A DNA stretch of 64,000 nt from a bacterium (lineage in GTDB: Bacteria; Auribacterota; Tritonobacteria; UBA1439). This document shows positions 48,581 to 56,593 of the stretch, piece after piece (the first letter of the stretch is position 1; each line of letters starts with the position of its first letter). The stretch covers positions 1 to 64,000 of the forward strand of contig JAQUPF010000002.1 of NCBI GenBank assembly GCA_028716845.1, written 5' to 3'. Below the pieces are notes generated by a model. The model worked only from the letters and a program-made list of their open reading frames with translations, did no database searches and had not been told where the DNA came from. The translations under genes and the position numbers were made by a program.

Positions 48581-51171
48581 CGGCGGGGCTCGAGCGGCAG
48601 GTCGGCGACCTCGATCTTGTCGAGGAACAGGAACGCCCTGTTGAAGTGGCGCACGACGAAATTGAGCGGTGTCGGCTTCGAGAGGATGAAGTCGATCCCG
48701 CAGGGCGTGTAGCCGCCCTCCCCCGCGAGCTCCGCGGGATCGACGTCGCGGCCGGCGATCGGCCCGCCGAACGTCGAGGCGACCCCGATCCGCGCGACCG
48801 TCCCCGGCTCGACCTCCTCCGCCCGGAGGAAGAACGACGCCCGGTACCGCCCCGGCGGGTAGAGGCGGTCTGGCCCGCTCGCCATCGGCATGAAAAGGTC
48901 CTCGTCCTTGCCGACCGCCGCGGCGTGCCCCCCCGACGCCCGCGGGTCCTCCGCGCAGGTCCCGATGTGGTACAGGTCCTCCGCCTCGTACGACGCCCGC
49001 GGGTCCTCCTCCCCGCGGAAGAGGACGTAGGCGAAATCGGCCCGCAGGAGCGCCCGCCCGTGCGAGATGACGCGGAAATCGACTCGCCGCGGGGCGGGGT
49101 TGTCGAAATCGATCGTGAGGAGCCGGTAGCCGCCCCCCTCGAAGTCCCCCGGGGCGAGCTCCCGGCTCGCGATCGCCGCCTCCTCGGCGGGCGCGTACGC
49201 CTCCAGCCGCGCCACCGGCCCGTCGCCCTCGACGTCGTCCGCACGCAGGTGGAAGCCGACCCGGAAGGCGCCGGTCGGGTAGAAGCGCGCCGGCCCCCGC
49301 ACGAGGACCCCCGCCGCGGCGCCGGGCCCCGCCTTCACCGCCATGCCGGAAGAGGCGCTTCCGTCGCGGACGCGGATGCCGACGTCGCTCGCCATCCTGT
49401 GCGACGGGTAGAGATTGCCGACCGGGCTCGTCAGGTCGAAGCGCGGCTCCTCCCCCCCCGGCTCCTCCCGGAGGAGGAAGAGCGTGTGGGGACCGTCCCG
49501 CCGGGAGAGCTCGAGGTAGGGGGAGCGGAGGAGGTTGAGGAAGGTGAAGCGGAACGGGTACCGGCTCACCTTCCGGGGGAACAGGTCCTGGTGAAGGACG
49601 ATGCAGGGAACGTCCCATTCCCGGAGGAGATCGTACTGGGGGCGGCGCATCTCGCCCATGTTCATGCTCCGGAGCGTCTCGAAGACGCGTTCGATGTAGA
49701 CGAGCTGGGGGGCGGGGTTGTAGCCGTTGACGATGGGGACGCCGGTGAGCGTGACGTAGTACTCGTAGATGGCCGAATGGGCGGAGTCGCCCGGCCAGAT
49801 CGGCAGCTCCAGGAGCCGCCGGCCCGCCGCGACCCGCGCCACCTCCTCGTAGACCGAGTCCATCCCGCGGAGGAGGCTCACGCCGATCGGCCGCCGGGGG
49901 TGGTACTCGGCGAGGACGAGGAGGGCGAGGACGAGGACGGCCGCGCGGCCCCGGCGCCCCCGCGCGAGGGCGGCCCGCGCCCCCCAGGTGCAGAGGATGA
50001 AGAAGCCGGCGAGCGCCACGACCATGACGCGGCTCGACGTCCGGGAGTAGAGGAGGAACGGGACGGAGCGGTGCAGCCAGGCGTAGCCCGGGACGTAGGC
50101 GTCGAGCGTCGTGCCGAAGGCGATGAGGTACGCGGCGGCGAAGAGCACCGTCCAGAAGTAGAGCCAGAGGAGCGCCCCCGGCTCCGCCCGCCGGCGCCTG
50201 ATCTCCATCCGCCGGGCCCCGAGGCCGTAGAGGGCGAGGAGGGAGGCGAAGAGGCCGAGGCAGACGTTCTTCTCGGCGTTCGCGCTCTTCCGGAGGATGT
50301 CGCGGAGGCCGGGGCTGTACGCCTGGACGGTCCGGAGGCTCCTCCCGCCCCGCATCGCCGAGGTGTCGAGGAAGAAGTATTTCACCCAGAGGAGGTAGGC
50401 GGCGGCGGCGACGGCGACGACGGAAAAGCCGATGAGCGGCCGGCGGGCCCGCGCGAGCGCCGCCGGGATCCCCTCCCGCGCGGCGAGGGCGGCGAAGCTG
50501 ACCGCGGTGAAGACGGCGAGCGTCGCCGCGAGGTAGAAGGCGATGTGGAGGTCGAGGAGCGACGTGCAGAGGAGGACCGTCCCGCAGCCGAGGCCCCAGG
50601 AGAACCCCGCGCGCCGCCCGCCGAGGCGCCAGGCGCGCTCCATGCAGAAGAGGGCGAGCGGGAGGAGGAAGAAGACGAAGCCGCCGATGTGGCCGCCGAG
50701 GAGATGGCCGAGCCGGTAGGGGGCGCAGGCGTAGAGGAGGCCGGCGACCAGGGCCGCGGGGGCGCTCCCGGTGCAGGCGCGCGCGAGCAGGGCCATCGAG
50801 ACGCCCGCCGCGACGAACGACAGGAGGACGAGGGCGTTGTAGGCGGTGATGTTGCCGAGCGGCATGAAGAGCATGAAGACGAAGGAGACGGGGATCCCCT
50901 GCGTGGTGAAGAGCGGCGGCGTGAGGGGGGTCGAGAATTCGTAGGCGTTGGTGAAGAACGGCGTCCGCCCCGCGAGCGCCTCCTCGAAGAGCCAGAAGCG
51001 GTACATGAGCTGGATGTAGTCGCCGGGATGCTGGTGGATCACCTCGAGGCCGGGCACCGGCTTGAACGAGTACGGCATCCCGTCCGCGAAATGGAGGGCG
51101 AGCGGCCAGGAGAAGACGACCCCCGCCGCGAGGAGCGCCGCGCAGTAGCCGAGCCAGCGCCTCGCGCTCAT
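48577..51171 (-). CDS. Large GT-C-like membrane protein with C-terminal beta domains
   Basis: An 864-residue protein. Residues 1 to about 400 carry roughly ten membrane helices typical of GT-C glycosyltransferases or YfhO-like proteins, with a first loop FADGMPYSFKPVPG and the helix pair LLYACAPYRLGHLLGGHIGG. After the last helices (ALLVLAEYHPRR) come a soluble region (about 430-580) and two related beta-rich domains (ARFYPTGAFRVGFHLRADDV and DRLYPPGRYRASFFLRAEEV) that look like carbohydrate-binding modules. A lipid-linked sugar transfer in cell-surface glycan assembly is the probable role. ATG 51171 overlaps the flippase-like gene by four bases. Confidence 0.68.
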   Translation of the reverse strand: MSARRWLGYCAALLAAGVVFSWPLALHFADGMPYSFKPVPGLEVIHQHPGDYIQLMYRFWLFEEALAGRTPFFTNAYEFSTPLTPPLFTTQGIPVSFVFMLFMPLGNITAYNALVLLSFVAAGVSMALLARACTGSAPAALVAGLLYACAPYRLGHLLGGHIGGFVFFLLPLALFCMERAWRLGGRRAGFSWGLGCGTVLLCTSLLDLHIAFYLAATLAVFTAVSFAALAAREGIPAALARARRPLIGFSVVAVAAAAYLLWVKYFFLDTSAMRGGRSLRTVQAYSPGLRDILRKSANAEKNVCLGLFASLLALYGLGARRMEIRRRRAEPGALLWLYFWTVLFAAAYLIAFGTTLDAYVPGYAWLHRSVPFLLYSRTSSRVMVVALAGFFILCTWGARAALARGRRGRAAVLVLALLVLAEYHPRRPIGVSLLRGMDSVYEEVARVAAGRRLLELPIWPGDSAHSAIYEYYVTLTGVPIVNGYNPAPQLVYIERVFETLRSMNMGEMRRPQYDLLREWDVPCIVLHQDLFPRKVSRYPFRFTFLNLLRSPYLELSRRDGPHTLFLLREEPGGEEPRFDLTSPVGNLYPSHRMASDVGIRVRDGSASSGMAVKAGPGAAAGVLVRGPARFYPTGAFRVGFHLRADDVEGDGPVARLEAYAPAEEAAIASRELAPGDFEGGGYRLLTIDFDNPAPRRVDFRVISHGRALLRADFAYVLFRGEEDPRASYEAEDLYHIGTCAEDPRASGGHAAAVGKDEDLFMPMASGPDRLYPPGRYRASFFLRAEEVEPGTVARIGVASTFGGPIAGRDVDPAELAGEGGYTPCGIDFILSKPTPLNFVVRHFNRAFLFLDKIEVADLPLEPRR

Positions 51172-52142
51172 CCGCCCCCCTCCATCCGGCGCAGCTCCCT
51201 CCCCGACAGGGCGTAGAAGACCCCGCCGAGGAGGGCGACGACGATGTTCTTCCCCCGCAGGACGAGGGCGATGTTCGCCGCGTCCGCCCGCGAAAGGCCG
51301 AGCCGCGAGAAGAAGAGCGTGAAGGCGACCTCCCAGACCCCGATCGCGCTCGGCGTGACCGGGACCGTGCAGATGAGGAGGATGATGGGGACGACGACCA
51401 TGATGTCGAGGAACCGGACGTCGAGGCCGAGGGCGAGGCAGACGACGTAGGTGTTCACGCTCGTGAAGAGCTGGAAGAGGACCGAGTAGGCGAGGGCCTT
51501 CGCCACCACCCGCGGCTCGGATCGGAACGAGCAGACGGCGTCGTGGAACTGGAGGACCTTCTCCTTCAGCAGTGCGGCCCGCCGCCAGCGCACCGCCCGT
51601 CCGAGGCGCTCGACGAGCGGCCGGTTGAAGAGGAGAACGAGGAAGAGGACGAAGCCGGCGAAGACGGCCGCCATGAGCGGCGCGAGCCCGGCGCGGGAGA
51701 CCGTCTCCCAGTTGAAGAGCGAGGCGACGGCGGCCACGGCCACGAGGCCGACGAGCCCCGAGAGCCGCTCCATGAAGACGGAGGCGAACGACTCGACCTG
51801 GCTCCGGATCCGCTTCCCGAAGACGTAGCTGCGGACGATGTCCCCCCCGAACATCCCCGGCAGGAAGCTCGAGAAGAAGTAGCCCATGATGTAGTAGAAG
51901 ACGAGACGGTGGACGGAGACGGCGATCCCGCGCGCCGCGAGGAGGACTCGCCAGCGGACGCAGGAGATCGCGATCCCGACGTAGGCGACGCCGAAGATGG
52001 GGAAGAGCCAGAGCGGGTGGATCCGCGCGAGGCCCTCGGCCACCTTGCCGATCCCCACCCACCAGACGACGAAGGCGAGGAGGGCGACGCCGATCGCCAT
52101 CCGCGCCGCCGCCCCCCTAGCGGCGCCGTGTCCGCTCGACAT
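51168..52142 (-). CDS. Flippase-like membrane protein (LPG synthase TM/UPF0104 fold)
   Basis: A 324-residue integral membrane protein of the same family as 33856-34962, with about eight helices. Seen: [36 protein letters not shown] (the family PGxxGGDxxR loop), ERLSGLVGLVAVAAV and TPSAIGVWEVAFTLFFSRLG near the end. Between a glycosyltransferase and the GT-C-like gene, it probably acts on or moves a lipid-linked glycan. The start overlaps the GT4 gene by 26 bases. Confidence 0.85.
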   Translation of the reverse strand: MSSGHGAARGAAARMAIGVALLAFVVWWVGIGKVAEGLARIHPLWLFPIFGVAYVGIAISCVRWRVLLAARGIAVSVHRLVFYYIMGYFFSSFLPGMFGGDIVRSYVFGKRIRSQVESFASVFMERLSGLVGLVAVAAVASLFNWETVSRAGLAPLMAAVFAGFVLFLVLLFNRPLVERLGRAVRWRRAALLKEKVLQFHDAVCSFRSEPRVVAKALAYSVLFQLFTSVNTYVVCLALGLDVRFLDIMVVVPIILLICTVPVTPSAIGVWEVAFTLFFSRLGLSRADAANIALVLRGKNIVVALLGGVFYALSGRELRRMEGGG

Positions 52143-53304
52143 GGTCGTAGAGCTCCTTCACCCTGCGCAGGTAGCGCTCGTCGGTGTACTCCCGTTCCGC
52201 CAGGCGCCGGGCGTTCCTGCCGAGCCGCCGCCGCAGGCCGGTGTCGGCGGCGAGCGCCGCGACGCCCCGGGCGAACGCCTCCGGCGTCGGCTCCGTCAGG
52301 ATCGCCACCTCGGGAGTGAGCACCTGCGTGTGCACGAGCCGGTCGGTCGCCACCGTCGGCCTTCCGGACCAGAGGTACGAGTAGAGCTTCAGCGGCGTGT
52401 TCGTGCCCGCCTGCCGGTACGAGAGGAGCATGTCGCACGCCGCCATGTAGGCCGGCATCCGCTCGAGCGGCCGCCGCCCCGGGAGGCGCACCGATCCCTC
52501 GACGCCGAGCGCCGCGGCGAGCGCCCGGGCGGCCTCGACCTGTTCGGGCTCCCCGCCGACGAGGACGAAGAGCAGGTCCGGGCGCTCCCGGACGGCGATC
52601 GCGGCGGCCCGGATGATCTCGCCGATCCCCTGGTTGTGCTCGAACGTTCCCGTGTAGAGGGCGACGATCCTCCCCCCGGCGCCGAGGGCGCGCCGGACCT
52701 CCTCCGCCTCCCCCGGGGCGAGGGCGGCGTCCGCCGCCATGACCGGGGGGTTCTCGATCGTCGCGACCGTCCCGCGGGCGCCGTTCGCCTCGGCGACCGT
52801 CTTGAGGTGCGGACAGATGGCGATGACCGCGGTCGAGTTCCTGAGGACGAACGCCTCGACGAGGCGGGCGGCGGCCGCCGCCGGCCCCCGGAGGAGCCGC
52901 ATGAAGTCGTAGTTGGAGAGCTGCTCCGGAAGGCTCGAGTGCATGTCGTAGACGTGGGGGGTCCCGAAGGCGCGGTGGAGGAGCGCGCCGAGGACGGCCG
53001 CCTCCTCGTGCGTGTGGAGGCAGTCGTGGCGGCCGGCGAGGAACATGCGGGCGGCCTGCGCGAAGAGGAGGGCGTCGAGCGGGAGCTTCCTGCACGACGG
53101 CCCGATCGGCACTCGCCGGATGAGCGGGACCGGGGGGATCCGCCGGATGGCGAGGCCGGGGAAGGAGACGTCCTCCCCGAGATGGTAGGTGGCCAGGTCG
53201 ACCTCGTGCCCGAGGCGCGAGAGGGCGCGGAGGCGGTGGTAGATGCTGAACGGCGTGCCGCGGAGGCCGAAGAACGGCTCCGGCGCGATCATCAGGATCC
53301 TCAT
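52117..53304 (-). CDS. Glycosyltransferase family 4
   Basis: A 395-residue GT-B glycosyltransferase. The N-terminal domain starts MRILMIAPEPFFGLRGTPFS and HEEAAVLG; the C-terminal nucleotide-sugar domain has LYTGTFEHNQGIGEII, RRPLERMPAYMAACDMLLS and the family Glu-type region replaced by QAGTNTPLKLYSYLWSGRPT. This GTPFS/ENPP/TNTPLKLYEY set is typical of group 1 transferases acting on exopolysaccharide. Cytoplasmic face of the membrane. Donor and acceptor unknown. Confidence 0.93.
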   Translation of the reverse strand: MRILMIAPEPFFGLRGTPFSIYHRLRALSRLGHEVDLATYHLGEDVSFPGLAIRRIPPVPLIRRVPIGPSCRKLPLDALLFAQAARMFLAGRHDCLHTHEEAAVLGALLHRAFGTPHVYDMHSSLPEQLSNYDFMRLLRGPAAAAARLVEAFVLRNSTAVIAICPHLKTVAEANGARGTVATIENPPVMAADAALAPGEAEEVRRALGAGGRIVALYTGTFEHNQGIGEIIRAAAIAVRERPDLLFVLVGGEPEQVEAARALAAALGVEGSVRLPGRRPLERMPAYMAACDMLLSYRQAGTNTPLKLYSYLWSGRPTVATDRLVHTQVLTPEVAILTEPTPEAFARGVAALAADTGLRRRLGRNARRLAEREYTDERYLRRVKELYDHVERTRRR

Positions 53305-53330
53305 TCCCTCATCCCCCGCCGTAGATCATG

Positions 53331-53467
53331 ACAATGCACCACCAGCCGCGGATCCGCACGGATCATCACGGATTCACACGGATAATCCCGGGGAAGGATC
53401 CGTGCATATCCGTCGATACATCCGTGGAGATCCGTGGTGAATTGGTTCATCCTGTCCGCGGCATACC
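53331..53467 (+). repeat. Dispersed CACGGAT intergenic element (best preserved copy)
   Basis: Starts ACAATGCACCACCAGCCGCG, with left half-sites GGATCCGCACGGATCATCAC and GGATTCACACGGAT; right half-sites ATCCGTGCATATCCGTCG, ATCCGTGGAGATCCGTGG and the tail TGAATTGGTTCATCCTGTCC. Four CGGAT units face four ATCCG units, giving a long imperfect hairpin. It fills the 171-base gap between the GT4 and pyruvyltransferase genes. Confidence 0.85.
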
Positions 53468-53475
53468 CAAAGCCC

Positions 53476-54651
53476 TCAGGCGAGGTAGGGCCGGAGGAGC
53501 GCCGCGCTCCGCCGCGCCTTCGCCTTCTCCCGCTCGACGGCGGGAACGAGCCGCTCCCTGAGCGCCGCCCGCTCCCGCCAGGTCCGCTCGACGAGCCGCC
53601 AGAGGTTCTCCTCCGTGAAATCGGCCAGCTCGATGAGCTGGCCGCCCATCCCGATGGAGCGGAGGTAGCCCCGGTTCTTCGGGTAGGCCGCGATCCCCGC
53701 CACCGGCGTCCCGACGGCCGTGGCGAGGATGAGCGAGTGCGTCCGCATCCCCGTGAAGATCTCGAGGCGCGAGAGGACGGCGGCGAGGTCGGCGTGCGAC
53801 CAGTCCCGGTTCGAGACGAGGCGGACGCGCCCCCGCTCCCGCAGCCGCCCGAGGAGCTCCGCGGCGATCCCGAGGTCCATCGGCTGCGTGATGACGAGCA
53901 CCGCCTCCGCGCCGAACGCCCCGACCGCCCGGTCGATCACCGCGGCCATGACGCGGAGGAAGTCGCCGCGGTCGAGGCGGGCGCCCTCCGCCCGCACGAA
54001 GGCGTCGATGTAGGCGTTGACGTTGAATCCGACGGCGGGCCGCCCGCCGGAGAGGATCCCCTCCCTCCGCCTGATCTCCTCCAGGCGCGCCGCCCCGGAC
54101 GGGACGACGTTGAGGGCGCAGTCCGCCCCCTCGCGGAGCCGCTCCGGCGGCACGCCGAGCCGGCGGGCGAGGTCGAGCGACTCCGTGTCGCGCGTGATGA
54201 CGAGGTCGGCGCAGTCGAGGATGCGGCGGAGGCAGCGCTCGCCGCGGGGCGTCCGCACGGGGCCGAGGCTCATGTTGTAGAGGACCACCGGCACGCCGCG
54301 GCGCCGGGCGAGCGGGAGGACGAGGGAGAGGGTGAGCAGGTAGTTGTGGAGCGGGTTGAACAGCCCCCGGTCGAAGAGGATCGCGTCGGTGACGAGGACG
54401 AGGTCGGCGCCGAGCGTGGCGGCGAGGACCGGCAGGCCGAATATCTTGAGGCTGAGCCGCCACGGCATGAGCGACACCGGCTCCACCGGGAAGCGGGCGA
54501 AGGTGCGGGAGACGAACGACGGCTTGATCGTGGGGACGAGATAGCGGAGGTCCCGCGAGACCGCCGAGACGTCCTCGAGGAGCCCGCCGAGGATGGCGGC
54601 GTCGCCGGCGTTCCGCCCCGAGAAGTTGCCGAGCACGCAGACCTTCTTCAT
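53476..54651 (-). CDS. Polysaccharide pyruvyl transferase family protein
   Basis: A 391-residue member of the CsaB/WcaK-type family, GT-B-like proteins that add pyruvate ketals to surface polysaccharide. Seen: VCVLGNFSGRNAGDAAILGG at the N-terminus, YNMSLGPVRTPRGERCLRRI, DLVITRDTESLDLARRLG and FTGMRTHSLILATAVGTPVA near the end. ATG 54651 is chosen because the stop of this region overlaps the epimerase gene by four bases and homology starts at once. Soluble. Confidence 0.9.
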   Translation of the reverse strand: MKKVCVLGNFSGRNAGDAAILGGLLEDVSAVSRDLRYLVPTIKPSFVSRTFARFPVEPVSLMPWRLSLKIFGLPVLAATLGADLVLVTDAILFDRGLFNPLHNYLLTLSLVLPLARRRGVPVVLYNMSLGPVRTPRGERCLRRILDCADLVITRDTESLDLARRLGVPPERLREGADCALNVVPSGAARLEEIRRREGILSGGRPAVGFNVNAYIDAFVRAEGARLDRGDFLRVMAAVIDRAVGAFGAEAVLVITQPMDLGIAAELLGRLRERGRVRLVSNRDWSHADLAAVLSRLEIFTGMRTHSLILATAVGTPVAGIAAYPKNRGYLRSIGMGGQLIELADFTEENLWRLVERTWRERAALRERLVPAVEREKAKARRSAALLRPYLA

Positions 54652-55646
54652 CGCGGCGCCTCCAGGAGCCCCTCGGCGACGTACCATTCGGCGGTCCGGC
54701 GCAGCCCCTCCTCGGGTGCGACCTTCGGGGCGTAGCCGAGTTCGCGCCGGGCCTTGGAAATGTCGAACGCCCTGTCCTTCCTGAAGAAATCCACGCGCCG
54801 CCGGTAGAGGGGCGGCTCGAGGCCGAGCGGCTTGAACGTCTTCTCGCAGAGGAAGGCGGCGGCGTACACCGGCCGGAACGGGAGCCGGAGGCGCGAGACC
54901 CGCACCCCGAGGACCCGCGCGATCGTCGCCGCAAGCTCGTTGAGCGTCATGTACCCCTCCCCGCCGAGGATGTAGGTGTTCCCGACCGCCTCGGGCCTCG
55001 TTCCGCAGAGGACGATGCCGTCCACGAGGTCGTCGATGTAGGTGAGGTGGTAGAGCGCCCGCCCGCTGCCGATCATCCGGAACCTGCCGGACCTGATGTG
55101 CCTGAACAGCTTGAGGAACCTGGTGTCGCCGGGGCCGTAGATGCCCACGGGGCGGAAGATGACGCCGGGGAGGCCGCGGTCGCGGAAGAACGCCGCCGCG
55201 AGCCGCTCCCCCGCCGCCTTCGTCGCCTGGTAGACGTCGCCGGGGCTGAACGGCGCCGACTCGTCGGCGGGCGGCCGGGCGACGTGGCCGTGGACGCCCA
55301 CGGTGCTGCAGTGGACGAAGCGCGCGGCGCCGGCCGCGCGCGCCGCCTCGAGCATCCGCCCCGTCCCCTCCACGTTCACCGCCGCGAACTCGGCGTCGGT
55401 GAGGTTCTCCTGCCGGTACGCGGCGGCGATGTGGTAGACGACCTCGCAGCCGGCGGCGGCGGCGGCGAGCGACCGGCCGTCGCCGAGGTCGCCCGGGACG
55501 ACCTCGACGCCGGCCTCCCGCAGCGGGGCGGCCCGCTCCGGCGACCGCACGACCGCCCGCACCCGGTGGCCGAGCGCCGCGAGCCGGCGGCAGAGCCGCC
55601 CGCCGGTGAAGCCGGTCCCCCCCGTCACGAGCACGCGCGCCCCCAT
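54648..55646 (-). CDS. NAD-dependent sugar epimerase/dehydratase (extended SDR)
   Basis: A 332-residue extended short-chain dehydrogenase. The Rossmann loop VLVTGGTGFTGGRLCRRL is near the N-terminus; HCSTVGVHG and the catalytic YQATKAAGE (YxxxK) follow, with FRPVGIYGPGDTRFLKLF and YIDDLVDGIVLC. Members epimerise or dehydrate NDP-sugars or act on steroid/hopanoid-like substrates. ATG 55646 has GGAGGTGAG nine bases upstream. Part of the glycan block by context. Confidence 0.92.
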   Translation of the reverse strand: MGARVLVTGGTGFTGGRLCRRLAALGHRVRAVVRSPERAAPLREAGVEVVPGDLGDGRSLAAAAAGCEVVYHIAAAYRQENLTDAEFAAVNVEGTGRMLEAARAAGAARFVHCSTVGVHGHVARPPADESAPFSPGDVYQATKAAGERLAAAFFRDRGLPGVIFRPVGIYGPGDTRFLKLFRHIRSGRFRMIGSGRALYHLTYIDDLVDGIVLCGTRPEAVGNTYILGGEGYMTLNELAATIARVLGVRVSRLRLPFRPVYAAAFLCEKTFKPLGLEPPLYRRRVDFFRKDRAFDISKARRELGYAPKVAPEEGLRRTAEWYVAEGLLEAPR

Positions 55647-55651
55647 GCGGC

Positions 55652-56416
55652 TCACCTCCGTGCGAAGATCATGATGTGCCAGCCCCAGCGCCGCACGAGC
55701 GGGCGGGGGACGGCGTCGAAGCACCGGACGAAGGCGGCGTTGTAGAGCGCCCCCTTCCAGCCGCCGTGGAGCCGCGTCCGCACCGGGAAGCGCTCCGGCA
55801 GGATGCGCACCGACCCGAAGGCGCCGAAAAGCCGCCGCGCCTCGCGGATCGTGTACAGCCGCAGGACGGGGGCGTCCTCGTGCTCGAGCTCCACCTTCAT
55901 GATCCTGGAGAGGACGCTCAGCCAGGAGCGCCGGTTGTAGAGCATCGCGATCGCCTCGCCGCCCGGGACGAGCACCCGCCGCATCTCGGCGACGATCCGG
56001 CCGGGGTCGGCGGCGTACTGGAGCGTGCCGTGGGCGTACGCAACGTCGAAGGAGCCGTCCGGGAACTCGAGCGCCGCGCCGTCCATGACCCTGAGGTCCC
56101 CCTCGAGTCCGCGCTGCCGGAAGAGCGTCCTCGCCAGCTCGATCGAGCGCGGCGCCAGGTCGACGCCCGTCACGCGGGCGCCCCCCGTGGCGAAGCGGGC
56201 GAGGTCGAGGCCGATGCCGCACCCGATCTCGAGGACGCGCCTCCCCGCGTAGCCGTCGAAGCGGACGGCGCGGGGGAGGTAGTCGAGCTTCTCGAACCGG
56301 TATGCCTCCAGCTCGCGGAAGAAGCCCTCGCTGCCGGGCGGGCTCGTCGCCACGGCGAGGTCGTGGATCCGCTCGTTCCAGTAGGCGCGGATGCGCTCGT
56401 TCAGTTCGTCGTGCAT
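55652..56416 (-). CDS. SAM-dependent methyltransferase
   Basis: A 254-residue class I methyltransferase. Motif I VLEIGCGIGLDLARFA, motif II TGVDLAPRSIELAR, motif DLRVMDGAALEFPDGSFDVA and the VLVPGGEAIAMLYNRRSWLS segment are seen. The C-terminal third (RLFGAFGSVRILPERFP) is seen in enzymes acting on lipid or sugar intermediates. ATG 56416 is used because upstream codons come from repeat DNA. First gene of this part of the glycan block, five bases before the epimerase gene. Confidence 0.9.
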   Translation of the reverse strand: MHDELNERIRAYWNERIHDLAVATSPPGSEGFFRELEAYRFEKLDYLPRAVRFDGYAGRRVLEIGCGIGLDLARFATGGARVTGVDLAPRSIELARTLFRQRGLEGDLRVMDGAALEFPDGSFDVAYAHGTLQYAADPGRIVAEMRRVLVPGGEAIAMLYNRRSWLSVLSRIMKVELEHEDAPVLRLYTIREARRLFGAFGSVRILPERFPVRTRLHGGWKGALYNAAFVRCFDAVPRPLVRRWGWHIMIFARR

Positions 56417-56450
56417 GCCGTTGTCCCGCGTCCGAACACCATGTACCCCC

Positions 56451-56565
56451 CCGCCGCGGATCTTCACTGATTCCAGACGGATATCCACGGATCCGCGTCT
56501 ATCCGCGTTCATCTGCGGCAAAGTGGCATCCGCGGTCGATTCGTTCTTCGTGTCCGCGGCGGAGG
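56451..56565 (+). repeat. Dispersed CACGGAT intergenic element
   Basis: Left arm CCGCCGCGGATCTTCACTGA then CAGACGGATATCCACGGATC; right arm CGCGTCTATCCGCGTTCATC and GCATCCGCGGTCGATTCG, with the tail TTCTTCGTGTCCGCGGCGG. Its tail is the best match to the reversed copy at 6712. It lies in the 177-base gap between asnB and the methyltransferase gene. Confidence 0.78.
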
Positions 56566-56593
56566 CGCCTGCCCGTCCGGCCTGCGGCCCCCG

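Noticed and set aside
47965-51216. Open frame of about 1083 codons on the plus strand
   Set aside because: It lies across Hsp20 in the wrong frame and antisense to the GT-C-like gene; composition is Arg/Glu/Gly shadow, not protein-like.
56417-56521. Upstream extension of the methyltransferase gene
   Set aside because: The extra codons come from the dispersed repeat; the family start is at 56416.
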